Positions 18,598 through 28,591 are shown, counted from the stretch's first letter. The stretch: DNA of 64,000 nucleotides from Lachnospiraceae bacterium V9D3004 (GCA_000621985.1 KK211381.1:96706-160705); one strand, 5' to 3'. Notes: generated by a model not told the origin, from the letters alone. Made by a program: numbers and translations.

Positions 18598-19341
18598 ATG
18601 GGAACAGAAGATAGGATTGCCGAACTCGCAAAGATATTAAATGAAAGCAGTAGAATTGTATTCTTTGGAGGGGCGGGTGTATCCACGGCATCCGGAATAC
18701 CGGATTTTCGAAGCTCTGACGGGCTTTACAGTAAAAAATTAAGCAAACATTTCACACCTGAAGAGGCGGTGTCACACTCGTTTTTTGTAAGGCATACAGA
18801 AGAATTCTATGATTTTTACAAAAAGAATCTTGTATATCCCGATGCAAAGCCCAATGATTGTCATATAGCTCTTGCAAAGCTTGAAGAGATGGGAAAGCTT
18901 ACTGCGGTTGTTACACAGAACATCGACGGGCTTCATCAGGCTGCGGGAAGTAAGGTTGTATATGAACTCCACGGCTCCGTGCTTCGCAATTATTGTATGA
19001 AATGTCATGAATTCTATGATGATAAATATGTTACCGGTTCCGAAGGTATTCCTACATGCAAAAAATGTGGAGGGACTGTAAAACCGGATGTTGTTTTGTA
19101 CGAAGAAGGACTTGATGATTCGGTTATATCCGGTGCAGTAAGGGCTATCTCCGATGCGGATACGCTTATCATAGGCGGAACGTCGCTTATAGTATATCCC
19201 GCAGCGGGACTTATACATTATTTTAAGGGTAAGAATCTAGTGCTTATCAATAAGAGTAAGACTTCGGCTGACAGCAGTGCCGATCTGGTAATAAATGATG
19301 ATATTGCCATGGTCATGAGGGAGGCACTTGCACTTATGTAG
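18598..19341 (+). CDS. cobB: NAD-dependent protein deacylase (sirtuin, CobB/SrtN type)
   Basis: A 247-residue sirtuin. The NAD-binding signature FFGGAGVSTASGIPDFRS starts near residue 22; QNIDGLHQAAG and HGS contain the catalytic His. The zinc ribbon has CMKC and CKKC. IGGTSLIVYPAA binds the nicotinamide ribose side. It would remove acyl groups from lysines in the cytoplasm, consuming NAD+. AAAGGGAGG precedes the ATG 17 nt after hemW. Confidence 0.95.
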   Translation: MGTEDRIAELAKILNESSRIVFFGGAGVSTASGIPDFRSSDGLYSKKLSKHFTPEEAVSHSFFVRHTEEFYDFYKKNLVYPDAKPNDCHIALAKLEEMGKLTAVVTQNIDGLHQAAGSKVVYELHGSVLRNYCMKCHEFYDDKYVTGSEGIPTCKKCGGTVKPDVVLYEEGLDDSVISGAVRAISDADTLIIGGTSLIVYPAAGLIHYFKGKNLVLINKSKTSADSSADLVINDDIAMVMREALALM

Positions 19342-19383
19342 CACCCTATTGCTCCGTTGTGAGGCGTAAACAGGAGGGGGTTT

Positions 19384-21966
19384 ATGAGACAGAACAGAAT
19401 ATCTTTTTCTGATGCGATCAAAAGTTTTGGGATTAAGAGAATACTGATTTCAATGTTTAGCCTTATAGTGATCATAGGGCTTATCAACTTGTGCTTTTCT
19501 TTTATGTATTCGTCAGAAAAAGAGAATATATTGCTTAAAGGTGAACTCAGCGCAGAACATTCGATGGAGCAGTTTAACCGTTATATGACAGTTGCTACCA
19601 ATACTGTTAAAGCCTCAAAATTCAAGATTGAGAAGATCATTGACGAAGGTGGAGATAATGAAGAGATACTTGAATCGCTGAAAGAAGATACGAAGGCACT
19701 TGATGCACTTGGAATCGGCAAGTTTTCCGGACTATATGCATGCATTGACGGCAAATTCTTTGATGGATATGGCTGGGAACCCAAAGAGGGATTCGATCCC
19801 ACAAAACGTCCATGGTATGTGAAAGCCATTGAAAATGAAGGGGAATTAACGGTCATAGAACCTTATGAAGATGCCGAAACCGGTGAGATGATGGTATCTA
19901 TAGTGCTGACATTGAAGAACAAAAAAGATGTGGTTGCCATAGATGTATCATATGAAGTTATTCACTATATGCAGGAAAACGCTAATGATGATAACGATGA
20001 AAATAATGTTGCATGTGATTTCATAATAGACAAAGATGGCGGAGTTCTTGTACATTCGAACGAAAGTGAGATTGGAAAAAATTATAGGAAAGAGAAAGGT
20101 ACTTTAGGCTCGGAGGTAGTAAGAGAGCTGTTTTCCATAAATGATAATTATTTTGATCTGACATATGATGGAGTGACATATGTTGTATATGCTGTTCAGA
20201 TCAATGATGACTGGTTTAGTGTGTCTGTAGTTGATGCCGATAACAGTTACAGCCCGCTTAGGAGGATCCAGAATACCACGGTCATAATTACGATACTTGC
20301 GATTGTTCTTCTCATGCTTTTGTATTTTAATATAATCACAAAGCATCTTGCATCGGAAAGGTTAAATACTCAGCTGGCTGCAACTGCTGATATCTATTTT
20401 GCCGTTATTGATATTGATGTGATCAACGATATTGCTATACCTATAAGAAGTAGTCTGAAGATGAGTAAAGCAGACAGAAAGCAGTTCAAGTCGGCCAAGA
20501 ACGGTATGGGTATAATTGTTGACAGGATTGCGGCTGAGGACTATAAGGAAATGCTTCGTGAATTTGTTGAACTTGATACTTTGCAGGATCGTATGATTTC
20601 CAATACTATCACAATAGAATTCTTTAGTTTCAGTAATATTTGGTGTCGTGCAAGATTCATTGTATCAAAACGCACTCAGGACGGAAAGATATCCCGTGTA
20701 TTGTGGATGGTAGAGAGTATAGATGAAGAAAAAAGAAAAAGAGACGAGCTTCATGATATATCAGAGAAAGCAAAGGCGGCAAGTGATGCCAAGTCTGCAT
20801 TCCTGTCTAATATGTCTCATGAGATACGTACGCCTATCAATGCCGTTCTCGGAATGAATGAGATGGTTTTAAGAGAGAGTAATGATGAGACTATCATCAC
20901 GTATGCGGAGAATATACAGACAGCCGGAACTACTCTGCTAAGTCTTGTTAACGAGATACTTGACATATCCAAGATAGAAGCGGGCAGAATGGAGATAATA
21001 CCGGTTGAATATGATATATCATCCGGAATTAATGATATTGTCCATATGATACAGCCTAGAGCCGATGAGAAAGGATTGGTGCTTGAACTTGATATTGACA
21101 GCAATATCCCATGCAGGCTATACGGTGATGAAGTAAGAATAAGACAGATATTGACCAATATACTTACAAACGCAGTAAAATATACCGAAAAAGGTAAGGT
21201 TACATTCACGTTAGGTTTTGATAAGATTGAAAATGAACCTGACAGTATTATCATTAAAGCTTATATTAGGGATACCGGAATTGGTATTAAGAAAGAGAAC
21301 ATTCCTTTGATATTCTCCGAATATGAACGATTTGATGAAGAACGTAACCGTCATATAGAAGGAACCGGTCTCGGTATGCCGATAACACAGAAACTTCTTA
21401 ATATGATGGGCAGTACGCTTGAGATTGAGAGCGAGTATGGTAAGGGATCGGTATTCGGATTCAGATTAAAACAGAAGGTGGTAAATCATCAACCGCTCGG
21501 AGATTACCAGTTGTCATACAAAAAGAACCTTGCAAAACGTAAAAAATATAAAGCACAGTTCACAGCTCCCGATGCCAGAGTTCTTGTTGTCGATGATACC
21601 AAGATGAATCTGTTTGTGTTCAAGAGTCTGTTAAAACAGACTAAGGTTCAGATAGATACGGCAACAAGCGGTGATGAAGGAATAGCAGCTGCTGTAAAGA
21701 ATGAGTATGATATTATATTCCTCGATCACATGATGCCGAGAAAAGACGGTATTGAAACCTTAAAGGAATTAAAAGAGACAGATAATAATTCCAGCAAGGA
21801 TGCTGTGATAATCTGTCTGACAGCCAATGCAATATCCGGTATGCGTGATCAGTATATCAGCGCCGGTTTTGATGATTATCTTACAAAACCGATCGATTCA
21901 GTAAAACTTGAAGAGATGATGATGAGGTATCTTCCTGATGAGAAGGTACACAGGCAGGAAGATTAA
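19384..21966 (+). CDS. Hybrid sensor histidine kinase / response regulator
   Basis: An 860-residue membrane sensor. Transmembrane helices near residues 19-41 and 298-318 bracket an extracellular domain of about 255 residues resembling a double-Cache fold (PTKRPWYVKAIE is the usual Cache motif). A cytoplasmic region of about 120 residues (PAS-like) follows. The HisKA domain has phospho-acceptor His479 (SNMSHEIRTPIN). The HATPase domain has GTGLGMPIT. The C-terminal receiver has the phosphorylatable Asp781 (IIFLDHMMP). No DNA-binding output is present, so it must pass phosphate on or act through its receiver. AGGAGGGGG precedes the ATG. It lies 42 nt after the sirtuin gene and ends at a strong terminator. 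Confidence 0.9.
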   Translation: MRQNRISFSDAIKSFGIKRILISMFSLIVIIGLINLCFSFMYSSEKENILLKGELSAEHSMEQFNRYMTVATNTVKASKFKIEKIIDEGGDNEEILESLKEDTKALDALGIGKFSGLYACIDGKFFDGYGWEPKEGFDPTKRPWYVKAIENEGELTVIEPYEDAETGEMMVSIVLTLKNKKDVVAIDVSYEVIHYMQENANDDNDENNVACDFIIDKDGGVLVHSNESEIGKNYRKEKGTLGSEVVRELFSINDNYFDLTYDGVTYVVYAVQINDDWFSVSVVDADNSYSPLRRIQNTTVIITILAIVLLMLLYFNIITKHLASERLNTQLAATADIYFAVIDIDVINDIAIPIRSSLKMSKADRKQFKSAKNGMGIIVDRIAAEDYKEMLREFVELDTLQDRMISNTITIEFFSFSNIWCRARFIVSKRTQDGKISRVLWMVESIDEEKRKRDELHDISEKAKAASDAKSAFLSNMSHEIRTPINAVLGMNEMVLRESNDETIITYAENIQTAGTTLLSLVNEILDISKIEAGRMEIIPVEYDISSGINDIVHMIQPRADEKGLVLELDIDSNIPCRLYGDEVRIRQILTNILTNAVKYTEKGKVTFTLGFDKIENEPDSIIIKAYIRDTGIGIKKENIPLIFSEYERFDEERNRHIEGTGLGMPITQKLLNMMGSTLEIESEYGKGSVFGFRLKQKVVNHQPLGDYQLSYKKNLAKRKKYKAQFTAPDARVLVVDDTKMNLFVFKSLLKQTKVQIDTATSGDEGIAAAVKNEYDIIFLDHMMPRKDGIETLKELKETDNNSSKDAVIICLTANAISGMRDQYISAGFDDYLTKPIDSVKLEEMMMRYLPDEKVHRQED

Positions 21967-21977
21967 AGAAAGAATTT

Positions 21978-22040
21978 CCCCCTACACACGGATAGCAACA
22001 AAAGAAGTAATACAGATTGGCTAAGTGTGAGGGGGTTTTT
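21978..22040 (+). terminator. Terminator after the hybrid kinase gene
   Basis: CCCCCTACACAC (21978-21989) pairs with GTGTGAGGGGG (22025-22035) across a long loop and is followed by TTTTT. It lies 11 nt after the stop, between convergent genes. Confidence 0.75.
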
Positions 22041-22064
22041 GTAACAGTTATGAAACTGATAGTT

Positions 22065-24182
22065 TTATACTTCGAATAAAAGATCTCCGTAAGTAGGAAC
22101 GGGCCAGAATCTCTTGTCGACTATCATCTCGAGCTTGTCAATCGGAGAGCGAAGATCATCCATGGCCGTTCTTATCTCGTCTTTATAATAATTTGCCAGT
22201 TCGGCGCCGTCTTCACGTCCTTCTGCTTTTTTGGTCTTTTCTTCGAGAACTTTAAGAGCATCCTTGGCTTCACTCAGAAGATCACAGGCGGTTACGAGAA
22301 GTTCTTCCTGAACCGAGATGTTGGCTCCAATGCCGGTTTTCTTAATTGAGTTATAAGAATCGGCAAGTCTTGCACAGTATCTTATCGAAGCGGGAATATA
22401 TAACTTTGAAGCCATTTCGATCATGGTAAGTGCTTCAATGTGTATCATCTTTGAATATATCTCGTAATTGATCTCTTCGCGTGACTGCAATTCTTCTTCG
22501 GAATATACATTCTGTCTTGCGAACATTTCGATCGTTGAAGGAGCAGTATAATAAGCGGTGGCATCAACCATCGTTTTAATATTGGGGAGTCCGAGTTTTT
22601 CGGCTTCTTCTACCCATTCCTCCGAATAACCGTTACCATTGAATATAATATTCTTATTTTCAGTTAAAGTCTTATGTATGATCTCTTTGACTGCTTTGGT
22701 GAAATCATCGCCTGTCAGTCCCTCAAGAGAAGAATTCATTTTCTCGAGTGTATCAGCTACGATTGAATTGAGAACAGTGTTTGCATCTGATATCGACATC
22801 GATGAAGCAACCATTCTGAACTCGAATTTGTTACCGGTGAAAGCAAATGGTGAAGTACGGTTTCTGTCAGTTGCATCCTTCCTGAAGTTAGGCAGGGTGG
22901 TAACGCCGGTATTCATTCGTTCGCCGCGGATACTTGATGTGGCTTCTCCGGTGTTTATGATCTGCTCAACGATATCTTCAAGCTGTTCACCAAGGAATAT
23001 GGAAATGATGGCCGGAGGCGCTTCGTCGGCACCGAGTCTGTGATCATTACCGACATTTGAAGCTGACAGACGAAGCAGTGGCGCATATTCATTAACAGCT
23101 TTTATGATCGCGCTCAGTACATAAAGGAACAGAAGATTCTTATGCGGTTCTTTACCCGGATCGAGAATATTGATACCTGTATCTGTTATAAGAGACCAGT
23201 TGTCATGTTTTCCGGAACCGTTTACTCCCGCGAAGGGCTTTTCGTGAAGAAGACATTCAAGACCGTGTCTTCTTGCCACCTTCTTCATGGTTTCCATTAT
23301 GAGCTGATTGTGGTCGGTCGCAATATTGGCGGTACAGTATATCGGAGCAAGCTCGTGCTGGGCAGGAGCCACCTCATTATGCTGTGTCTTCGCAAGAATT
23401 CCAAGTTTCCATAATTCGATATTAAGTTCTTTCATATAAGAAGCAATATTCTCGCGAATGGCTCCGAAGTAATGGTCGCCGAGTTCCTGACCTTTTGGAG
23501 GCATTGCACCGAAAAGGGTTCGGCCGGAATATATAAGATCGTCTCTTTTCAGATATTTTTCGCGATCTATCAGGAAATATTCCTGTTCGGGTCCTACGGA
23601 ACATTCAACTTTTTTAACATCATCATATCCAAACAGATGCATGGTGTTAACGGCATGTTTGTTGATGGCTTCCATTGAACGAAGAAGAGGCGTCTTCTTA
23701 TCAAGCGCTTCTCCCGTATACGAACAGAATGCGGTTGGAATACAGAGTGTTACACCGGCTGCATCTTCACGAAGAAATGCCGGAGAGGTAATATCCCATG
23801 CCGTATAACCTCTCGCTTCGAAAGTGGCTCGAAGTCCGCCCGAAGGAAATGATGAAGCGTCAGGTTCACCTTTAATTAGCTCTTTGCCGGAGAATTCAAG
23901 AATTGCCCGGCTCTTTGAGGAAGCATTTAAAAATGAATCGTGCTTCTCAGCAGTGATTCCGGTCATTGGCTGAAACCAGTGTGAATAGTGAGTCGCCCCT
24001 CGTTCTACAGCCCATTCCTTCATGGCGTGAGCTATTACATTGGCGATCGTGATATCAAGTTCGCCTCCGTTTTCAACAATCTTCATAAATGATGCGTATA
24101 CATTTTTTGGAAGACGTTCCTGCATGACGGCATCATTGAAAACATCAGTGGCAAATACCTGCTTTAATATGTTTTGTTCCAT
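22065..24182 (-). CDS. glnN: Glutamine synthetase type III
   Basis: A 705-residue GSIII, far longer than GSI or GSII. It begins with the family-specific N-terminal region ([16 protein letters not shown]). The motifs [43 protein letters not shown] and [16 protein letters not shown] provide the metal and nucleotide sites. It makes glutamine from glutamate, ammonia and ATP in the cytoplasm. AAAGGA lies before the ATG on the minus strand. It is monocistronic, between convergent and divergent neighbours. I saw no glutamine riboswitch in the 231-bp upstream region. Confidence 0.96.
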   Translation of the reverse strand: MEQNILKQVFATDVFNDAVMQERLPKNVYASFMKIVENGGELDITIANVIAHAMKEWAVERGATHYSHWFQPMTGITAEKHDSFLNASSKSRAILEFSGKELIKGEPDASSFPSGGLRATFEARGYTAWDITSPAFLREDAAGVTLCIPTAFCSYTGEALDKKTPLLRSMEAINKHAVNTMHLFGYDDVKKVECSVGPEQEYFLIDREKYLKRDDLIYSGRTLFGAMPPKGQELGDHYFGAIRENIASYMKELNIELWKLGILAKTQHNEVAPAQHELAPIYCTANIATDHNQLIMETMKKVARRHGLECLLHEKPFAGVNGSGKHDNWSLITDTGINILDPGKEPHKNLLFLYVLSAIIKAVNEYAPLLRLSASNVGNDHRLGADEAPPAIISIFLGEQLEDIVEQIINTGEATSSIRGERMNTGVTTLPNFRKDATDRNRTSPFAFTGNKFEFRMVASSMSISDANTVLNSIVADTLEKMNSSLEGLTGDDFTKAVKEIIHKTLTENKNIIFNGNGYSEEWVEEAEKLGLPNIKTMVDATAYYTAPSTIEMFARQNVYSEEELQSREEINYEIYSKMIHIEALTMIEMASKLYIPASIRYCARLADSYNSIKKTGIGANISVQEELLVTACDLLSEAKDALKVLEEKTKKAEGREDGAELANYYKDEIRTAMDDLRSPIDKLEMIVDKRFWPVPTYGDLLFEV

Positions 24183-24336
24183 TATATCTGTATCCTTTCT
24201 GAATGGTTATTAATATCCATAGTTTCTTTAATATAATTACATACTGTAACATATCATGTTATTTATTACAATACAATTTTGAATTGCACTTAAATTGCGA
24301 AAAAATCAACTCATTTGTCAGACTTTATTTTTCTTG

Positions 24337-24365
24337 TTGCCTTTTCCAAATAAAAGAGATAGAAT
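24337..24365 (+). promoter_or_regulatory. Candidate promoter of the carboxyltransferase/decarboxylase cluster
   Basis: TTGCCT (24337-24342), 17 bp, TAGAAT (24360-24365) lies 49 bp upstream of the first gene. The rest of the 231-bp gap to glnN is A/T-rich and holds a TTGTAT-17-TATGTT candidate for glnN on the other strand. No gene was seen there. Confidence 0.45.
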
Positions 24366-24413
24366 ATACTCTGAGTAATATTGTAATAAAAATTATAAAA
24401 TGGAGGGCTGATA

Positions 24414-25769
24414 ATGAGTAATGCAGCAAAATTGTCAGCAAGAGATAGAATCAATGCTCTTGTAGACGCAAACAGTTTTGTTGAGATCGGTGCTCTTGTT
24501 ACCAAGAGAAACACAGATTTTAACATGCAGGAAAAGTCAGTTCCCGGTGATGGAGTTGTTACCGGATACGGCTTGGTTGATGGCAGTGTTGTATATGTAT
24601 ACAGCCAGGATGCGGCTGCCATGGGTGGTTCAATCGGTGAGATGAACGCTATGAAGATCTGCAGAATGTATGATATGGCAATCAAGGCCGGTGCGCCTGT
24701 TGTCGGAATTGTCGATTGCGCTGGATTCAGACTTCAGGAGTCTGTAGATGCACTTGCGGCTTTTGGCAGAATATATGCAAAGCAGGCAGAGGCTTCAGGA
24801 CTTATTCCGCAGATTTCTGCAGTAGTAGGTACATGCGGAGGAGGTGTGGCAGTTTCTTCCGTAATGAGTGATTTCACATTCATGGAGGCAGGAGCTAAGT
24901 TATTTGTTAACTCACCTAATGCAATCGCAGGAAACTACATTGACAAATGCGATACGGGAAGTGCTGATTTCCAGAAGTCTGCCAATACGGTTGATTTCGT
25001 ATACGAAGGTGAAGAAGTATTATTTGAGAAGATGAGAGATTTCATTACCATGCTTCCATTTAATTGCGAAGATATGGCAATAAGCGAGTGCGATGACGAT
25101 CTTAACAGACTCGTTCCCGAGTTTGCTTCCGATATCGCAGATCCTGCAAAGGCACTTGCTGATATATCGGATGGTAATGAATTTGTTGAAGTTAAAGCAG
25201 GATACGCAAAAGAGATGGTAACAGGTTTCATTAAGCTTAATGGAATCACAATAGGTGCCGTTGCCAACAGAACAGCCGTTATCGGTGAAGACGGTAAGCC
25301 TGTAGAGAAGTTTGATTCTGTGCTTACTACAGCAGGATGCGGTAAAGCAGAAGACTTTATCGGTTTCTGTGATTCATTCGGTATTCCGGTACTCACTCTT
25401 ACGAATGTGACCGGATATGCGGCAACAATGGATGAAGAAAAGACCATCGCGGCTGCAGCAGCCAAGCTCACCGCAGCATTTGCATGCGCAGATATACCGA
25501 AGGTTAACCTTGTTACAGGCAAGGCTTACGGCAGTGCATATATTACCATGAATTCAAAGCATATCGGTGCAGACCTTGTATTTGCACTTGATAATGCCAA
25601 GATCGGAACAATGGATCCTTCACTTCTTGCAAAGCTTGTTGAAACAGACGGAGAGGCAGGTATGGATTCTGCTCCGGCTACAGCAGCGGCAAGAGGATAT
25701 GTTGATTCGGTTATCGACGCGGAATCAGCCCGCAAGCAGCTGGTATATGCATTTGAGATGTTATATTAA
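24414..25769 (+). CDS. Biotin-dependent carboxyltransferase (12S / MmdA type)
   Basis: A 451-residue crotonase-fold carboxyltransferase with fused beta-like and alpha-like halves. SVPGDGVVTGYG, GGSIGEM and the oxyanion-forming GTCGGGVAVSS lie in the N half; GEDGKPVEKFDS, TNVTGYAA and KAYGSAYITM lie in the C half. Family members move a carboxyl group between biotin and an acyl-CoA. It is shorter than most propionyl/methylmalonyl-CoA enzymes (about 510 aa), mainly at the N-terminus. The neighbours (OadG-like, biotin carrier, OadB) make a Na+-pumping acyl-CoA decarboxylase likely. Substrate cannot be fixed from sequence; methylmalonyl-CoA is one option. TGGAGGGC precedes the ATG. Confidence 0.82.
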   Translation: MSNAAKLSARDRINALVDANSFVEIGALVTKRNTDFNMQEKSVPGDGVVTGYGLVDGSVVYVYSQDAAAMGGSIGEMNAMKICRMYDMAIKAGAPVVGIVDCAGFRLQESVDALAAFGRIYAKQAEASGLIPQISAVVGTCGGGVAVSSVMSDFTFMEAGAKLFVNSPNAIAGNYIDKCDTGSADFQKSANTVDFVYEGEEVLFEKMRDFITMLPFNCEDMAISECDDDLNRLVPEFASDIADPAKALADISDGNEFVEVKAGYAKEMVTGFIKLNGITIGAVANRTAVIGEDGKPVEKFDSVLTTAGCGKAEDFIGFCDSFGIPVLTLTNVTGYAATMDEEKTIAAAAAKLTAAFACADIPKVNLVTGKAYGSAYITMNSKHIGADLVFALDNAKIGTMDPSLLAKLVETDGEAGMDSAPATAAARGYVDSVIDAESARKQLVYAFEMLY

Positions 25770-25787
25770 TATGTAAGGAGAGGCATT

Positions 25788-26735
25788 ATGAAAAAGAGAT
25801 TATTATCAATTCTTACAATCATTGCCTGTTTGTGTCTTGTATTTAACGTATCGGTTACGAATGTAAGTGCGACCGGCCAGGATGCAGATGCTTCCGGGGA
25901 TAATGTGGATGTAGCTGATGAGCCCGTTGATGACGCATCAGCAGATGCCGCAACACCGGACACTGATGCCGGTTCCGAAGATGATATGGTTAAAGAATCT
26001 GTAGCTTCACAGTTTGCAAGTATAGTTGATCCGTTTACAGAAGCATGGGTTTCGGGAATCTACAGCGATTTTGATTTCCTGAACAAATATAACAGACTTC
26101 AGTTCCAGAACCAGTACGGATTCAAGTATCATTATGACATTTCTGAAGAAGATTACAATTCCATGTTTGAATCATTAGGTGAATTCAAGAAAATGGAAAA
26201 GTTAAGCAAAGAAAATGTCGTGGCTGCAGATGATACGAAAATTGAAATTCAGATAAAGGCGATATTTGAGAATGACACCGTAGTTTTTGATTTTACATGT
26301 GATTTTGCAAAATATGAGATGGCATGGAAGACTTCACTGGAATCAGCAGGAGGAGCTGCTGCAACAGAGGCAGCTGATACTGCAAAAGCAGATTCCGACG
26401 AAGAAGATTCCGATATGGGAGATCTGGTTGCTAAAGCAGGTATGAACACTCTCATGGGAATGGGAACAGTATTTGTTGTTCTTATATTCATATCATTTAT
26501 CATATCGTTGTTCAAATTCATCAATAAAACAGGTAGCAAGAAGACAGCTGTAGAGCCTACACCTGTAGTTACACCGGCTGCTCCTGTTGCAGCCGATACA
26601 TCCGCAACAGATGATGATGAGATCGCAGCAGTTATCGCAGCAGCAATTGCCGCTTATGAGGCGGATGAGGAGATGTATGATGTTCCGGCAGACGGATTAT
26701 TCGTACGTTCCATCAGAAAAAGAGGATTTTGTTAA
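25788..26735 (+). CDS. OadG-family membrane subunit with extracellular domain
   Basis: A 315-residue protein that is much larger than classical OadG (about 85 aa). It has a signal-like first helix (residues 1-28), an acidic Asp/Ala-rich stretch (30-68) and an extracytoplasmic domain of about 120 residues. One membrane helix follows (about 224-246, MGMGTVFVVLIFISFIISLF), the segment typical of the Na+-decarboxylase gamma/delta subunit. The end DDDEIAAVIAAAIAAYE...FVRSIRKRGF is the usual OadG-like C-terminus. It should tether and assemble the carboxyltransferase with OadB. An AAGGAGAGG box lies before the ATG, 18 nt after the upstream gene. Confidence 0.8.
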   Translation: MKKRLLSILTIIACLCLVFNVSVTNVSATGQDADASGDNVDVADEPVDDASADAATPDTDAGSEDDMVKESVASQFASIVDPFTEAWVSGIYSDFDFLNKYNRLQFQNQYGFKYHYDISEEDYNSMFESLGEFKKMEKLSKENVVAADDTKIEIQIKAIFENDTVVFDFTCDFAKYEMAWKTSLESAGGAAATEAADTAKADSDEEDSDMGDLVAKAGMNTLMGMGTVFVVLIFISFIISLFKFINKTGSKKTAVEPTPVVTPAAPVAADTSATDDDEIAAVIAAAIAAYEADEEMYDVPADGLFVRSIRKRGFC

Positions 26736-26792
26736 ATAAAAAACATACAATTAATATAATAAGTTTAATTCAGGTTAAGGAGGATATAATTA

Positions 26793-27155
26793 ATGAAAAC
26801 TTATACAATTACCGTTAATGGAAATGTTTATGATGTTACAGTTGAAGCAGGCGAAGGTGGAGCAGCTCCTGCAGCAGCACCGAGAGCAGCAGCACCAAAG
26901 GCTGCAGCAGCACCTAAGGCAGCTCCTTCAGGAGCACAGGGCGGAGTTAAGGTTAACGCTCCGATGCCGGGTAAGATCCTTGCTGTTAAGGCAAGTGTAG
27001 GTCAGGCAGTTAAGCAGGGTGATGTACTTCTTATTCTTGAAGCTATGAAGATGGAGAATGAAGTTGTTGCACCACAGGATGGTACGGTTGCAAGCATTAA
27101 CGTTTCGGAAGGTGCTTCAGTTGAATCCGGTGATGTTTTAGCTACACTTAACTAA
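26793..27155 (+). CDS. Biotin carboxyl carrier protein of the decarboxylase
   Basis: A 120-residue carrier (1.3S/GcdC/MmdC type). The EAMKMENEV motif places biotin on Lys86. Before it lies a flexible Ala/Pro-rich linker (residues 22-50) that lets the biotin swing between active sites. The N-terminal strand MKTYTITVNGNVYDVTVE is standard. It is the only biotin-carrying domain in the cluster, so both carboxyltransferases (24414-25769 and 28634-30058) probably share it. GGAGG precedes the ATG. Confidence 0.92.
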   Translation: MKTYTITVNGNVYDVTVEAGEGGAAPAAAPRAAAPKAAAAPKAAPSGAQGGVKVNAPMPGKILAVKASVGQAVKQGDVLLILEAMKMENEVVAPQDGTVASINVSEGASVESGDVLATLN

Positions 27156-27192
27156 TTAATAGCTGTAAAAATAAACCGGGAGGTAATAATTA

Positions 27193-28356
27193 ATGGAATA
27201 TGTAACAGATACATTAGACAATCTGCTGCATCAGACAGCCTTCTTAAGCATAGGCTGGGGTAACTATCTGATGATCGCAGTAGCATGTTTGTTCTTATTT
27301 CTCGCCATTAAGAAAGGATATGAGCCGTTGCTTCTTGTACCGATAGCTTTCGGTATGCTTCTTGTTAACATCTATCCTGACATTATGGCAGAAGGAGTAA
27401 ACGGAAAAGGAGAGGGATTATTCCACTTCTTCTTCAGACTTGATGAGTGGTCAATTCTTCCGTCACTGATCTTCCTCGGTGTCGGTGCGATGACAGACTT
27501 TGGTCCGCTTATTGCCAATCCTAAGAGTTTCGTACTTGGTGCGGCTGCACAGTTTGGTATATTCACGGCATACCTTCTTGCTATCGGAATGAATGCTGCA
27601 TTCCCTGTACTTGACTTTAATGACAAGGCAGCTGCAGCAATATCGATTATCGGTGGTGCTGACGGACCTACTTCGATATTCCTTGCTGGTAAGCTTGGAC
27701 AGACCGGATTGCTCGGACCTATAGCGGTGGCGGCTTATTCATATATGTCACTCGTTCCGATCATTCAGCCACCTATTATGAAGTTGTTTACAACAGAGAA
27801 GGAACGTAAGATCAAGATGGAACAGCTTCGTCCTGTATCCAAACTTGAGAAGATCCTTTTCCCGATCATCGTTACTATCGTTGTATCAATGATCCTTCCT
27901 ACAACAGCACCGCTTATCGGTATGCTTATGCTCGGTAACCTGTTCAGAGAGTGCGGAGTTGTTAAACAGCTTGCAGAGACAGCTTCAAACGCACTTATGT
28001 ACATCGTAGTTATCCTTCTTGGTACTTCCGTAGGTGCTACTACCAGTGCCGAAGCATTCCTTAAGCCAACTACACTTGCTATCGTAGTTCTCGGACTTGT
28101 TGCGTTTGCAGTCGGTACCGCAGCCGGTGTACTGTTCGGTAAGATCATGTGTGTTGCTACCAAGGGTAAGGTTAATCCGCTTATCGGTTCAGCCGGTGTA
28201 TCAGCCGTTCCGATGGCAGCCCGTGTATCCCAGAAGGTTGGTTCGGAAGCAGATCCTACCAACTTCCTTCTCATGCATGCAATGGGACCGAACGTTGCCG
28301 GAGTTATTGGTACTGCGGTTGCAGCCGGAATATTCATGGCTATATTTGGAGTGTAA
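27193..28356 (+). CDS. oadB: Sodium-pumping decarboxylase beta subunit
   Basis: A 387-residue integral membrane protein with about nine to eleven helices. The signature GGADGPTSIFLA (about residues 154-165) contains the Asp known in the family to bind Na+ and the carboxyl group; SAVPMAARV lies near the C-terminus. It decarboxylates carboxybiotin and moves Na+ out of the cell. Length matches the family (375-435). GGGAGG precedes the ATG. A strong palindrome follows immediately (28365-28425). Confidence 0.93.
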   Translation: MEYVTDTLDNLLHQTAFLSIGWGNYLMIAVACLFLFLAIKKGYEPLLLVPIAFGMLLVNIYPDIMAEGVNGKGEGLFHFFFRLDEWSILPSLIFLGVGAMTDFGPLIANPKSFVLGAAAQFGIFTAYLLAIGMNAAFPVLDFNDKAAAAISIIGGADGPTSIFLAGKLGQTGLLGPIAVAAYSYMSLVPIIQPPIMKLFTTEKERKIKMEQLRPVSKLEKILFPIIVTIVVSMILPTTAPLIGMLMLGNLFRECGVVKQLAETASNALMYIVVILLGTSVGATTSAEAFLKPTTLAIVVLGLVAFAVGTAAGVLFGKIMCVATKGKVNPLIGSAGVSAVPMAARVSQKVGSEADPTNFLLMHAMGPNVAGVIGTAVAAGIFMAIFGV

Positions 28357-28364
28357 GTGATATA

Positions 28365-28425
28365 GGTTTTCAAAGTGTAATGCCTTTCGTGCTTGCACGA
28401 TAAAGGCATTTACACCTTGAAAACC
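28365..28425. repeat. 61-nt palindrome after oadB
   Basis: Long near-perfect arms (GGTTTTCAAAGTGTAA... and ...TTTACACCTTGAAAACC) meet at the apex CGTGCTTGCACG (28388-28399). It has the same total length and apex as the palindrome at 9211-9271, but unrelated arms. It could act as a transcription brake between oadB and the next gene, but no T-run follows. Confidence 0.75.
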
Positions 28426-28446
28426 GAACAGATATGAGCATGAAGC

Positions 28447-28463
28447 GATTTGCGAAGCAAATC
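28447..28463. repeat. GAA-loop hairpin
   Basis: GATTTGC-GAA-GCAAATC is a perfect 7-bp stem closed by GAA. The apex GCGAAGC is a sequence known to form an exceptionally stable DNA mini-hairpin. Confidence 0.65.
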
Positions 28464-28470
28464 AGCGGAA

Positions 28471-28591
28471 TGCGAATGTCTGTAGGATTGCGGGAGCAGC
28501 GAAGCGGCGCAGCAATCCGTATATCACGGGGAACTGCGAATGTCTGTAGGATTGCGGGAGCAGCGAAGCGGCGCAGCAATCCGTATATCAC
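28471..28591. repeat. Duplicated 57-bp palindromic unit
   Basis: Two identical 57-bp copies lie at 28471-28527 and 28535-28591 (64-bp period). Each is itself an inverted repeat (GGATTGC...GCAATCC) around a core with GCGAAGC. Identity without a single difference suggests recent duplication. The 277-bp gap between oadB and the next gene is almost entirely made of such elements. Confidence 0.85.

Noticed and set aside
24183-24413. Glutamine or biotin riboswitch in the glnN/carboxyltransferase gap
   Set aside because: No recognisable conserved aptamer core was seen; the gap is simple A/T-rich sequence with promoter candidates.
28471-28591. Possible CRISPR-like repeats
   Set aside because: Only two copies, 7-bp interval, each copy a palindrome with a GAA-loop core, and no cas genes in the window.
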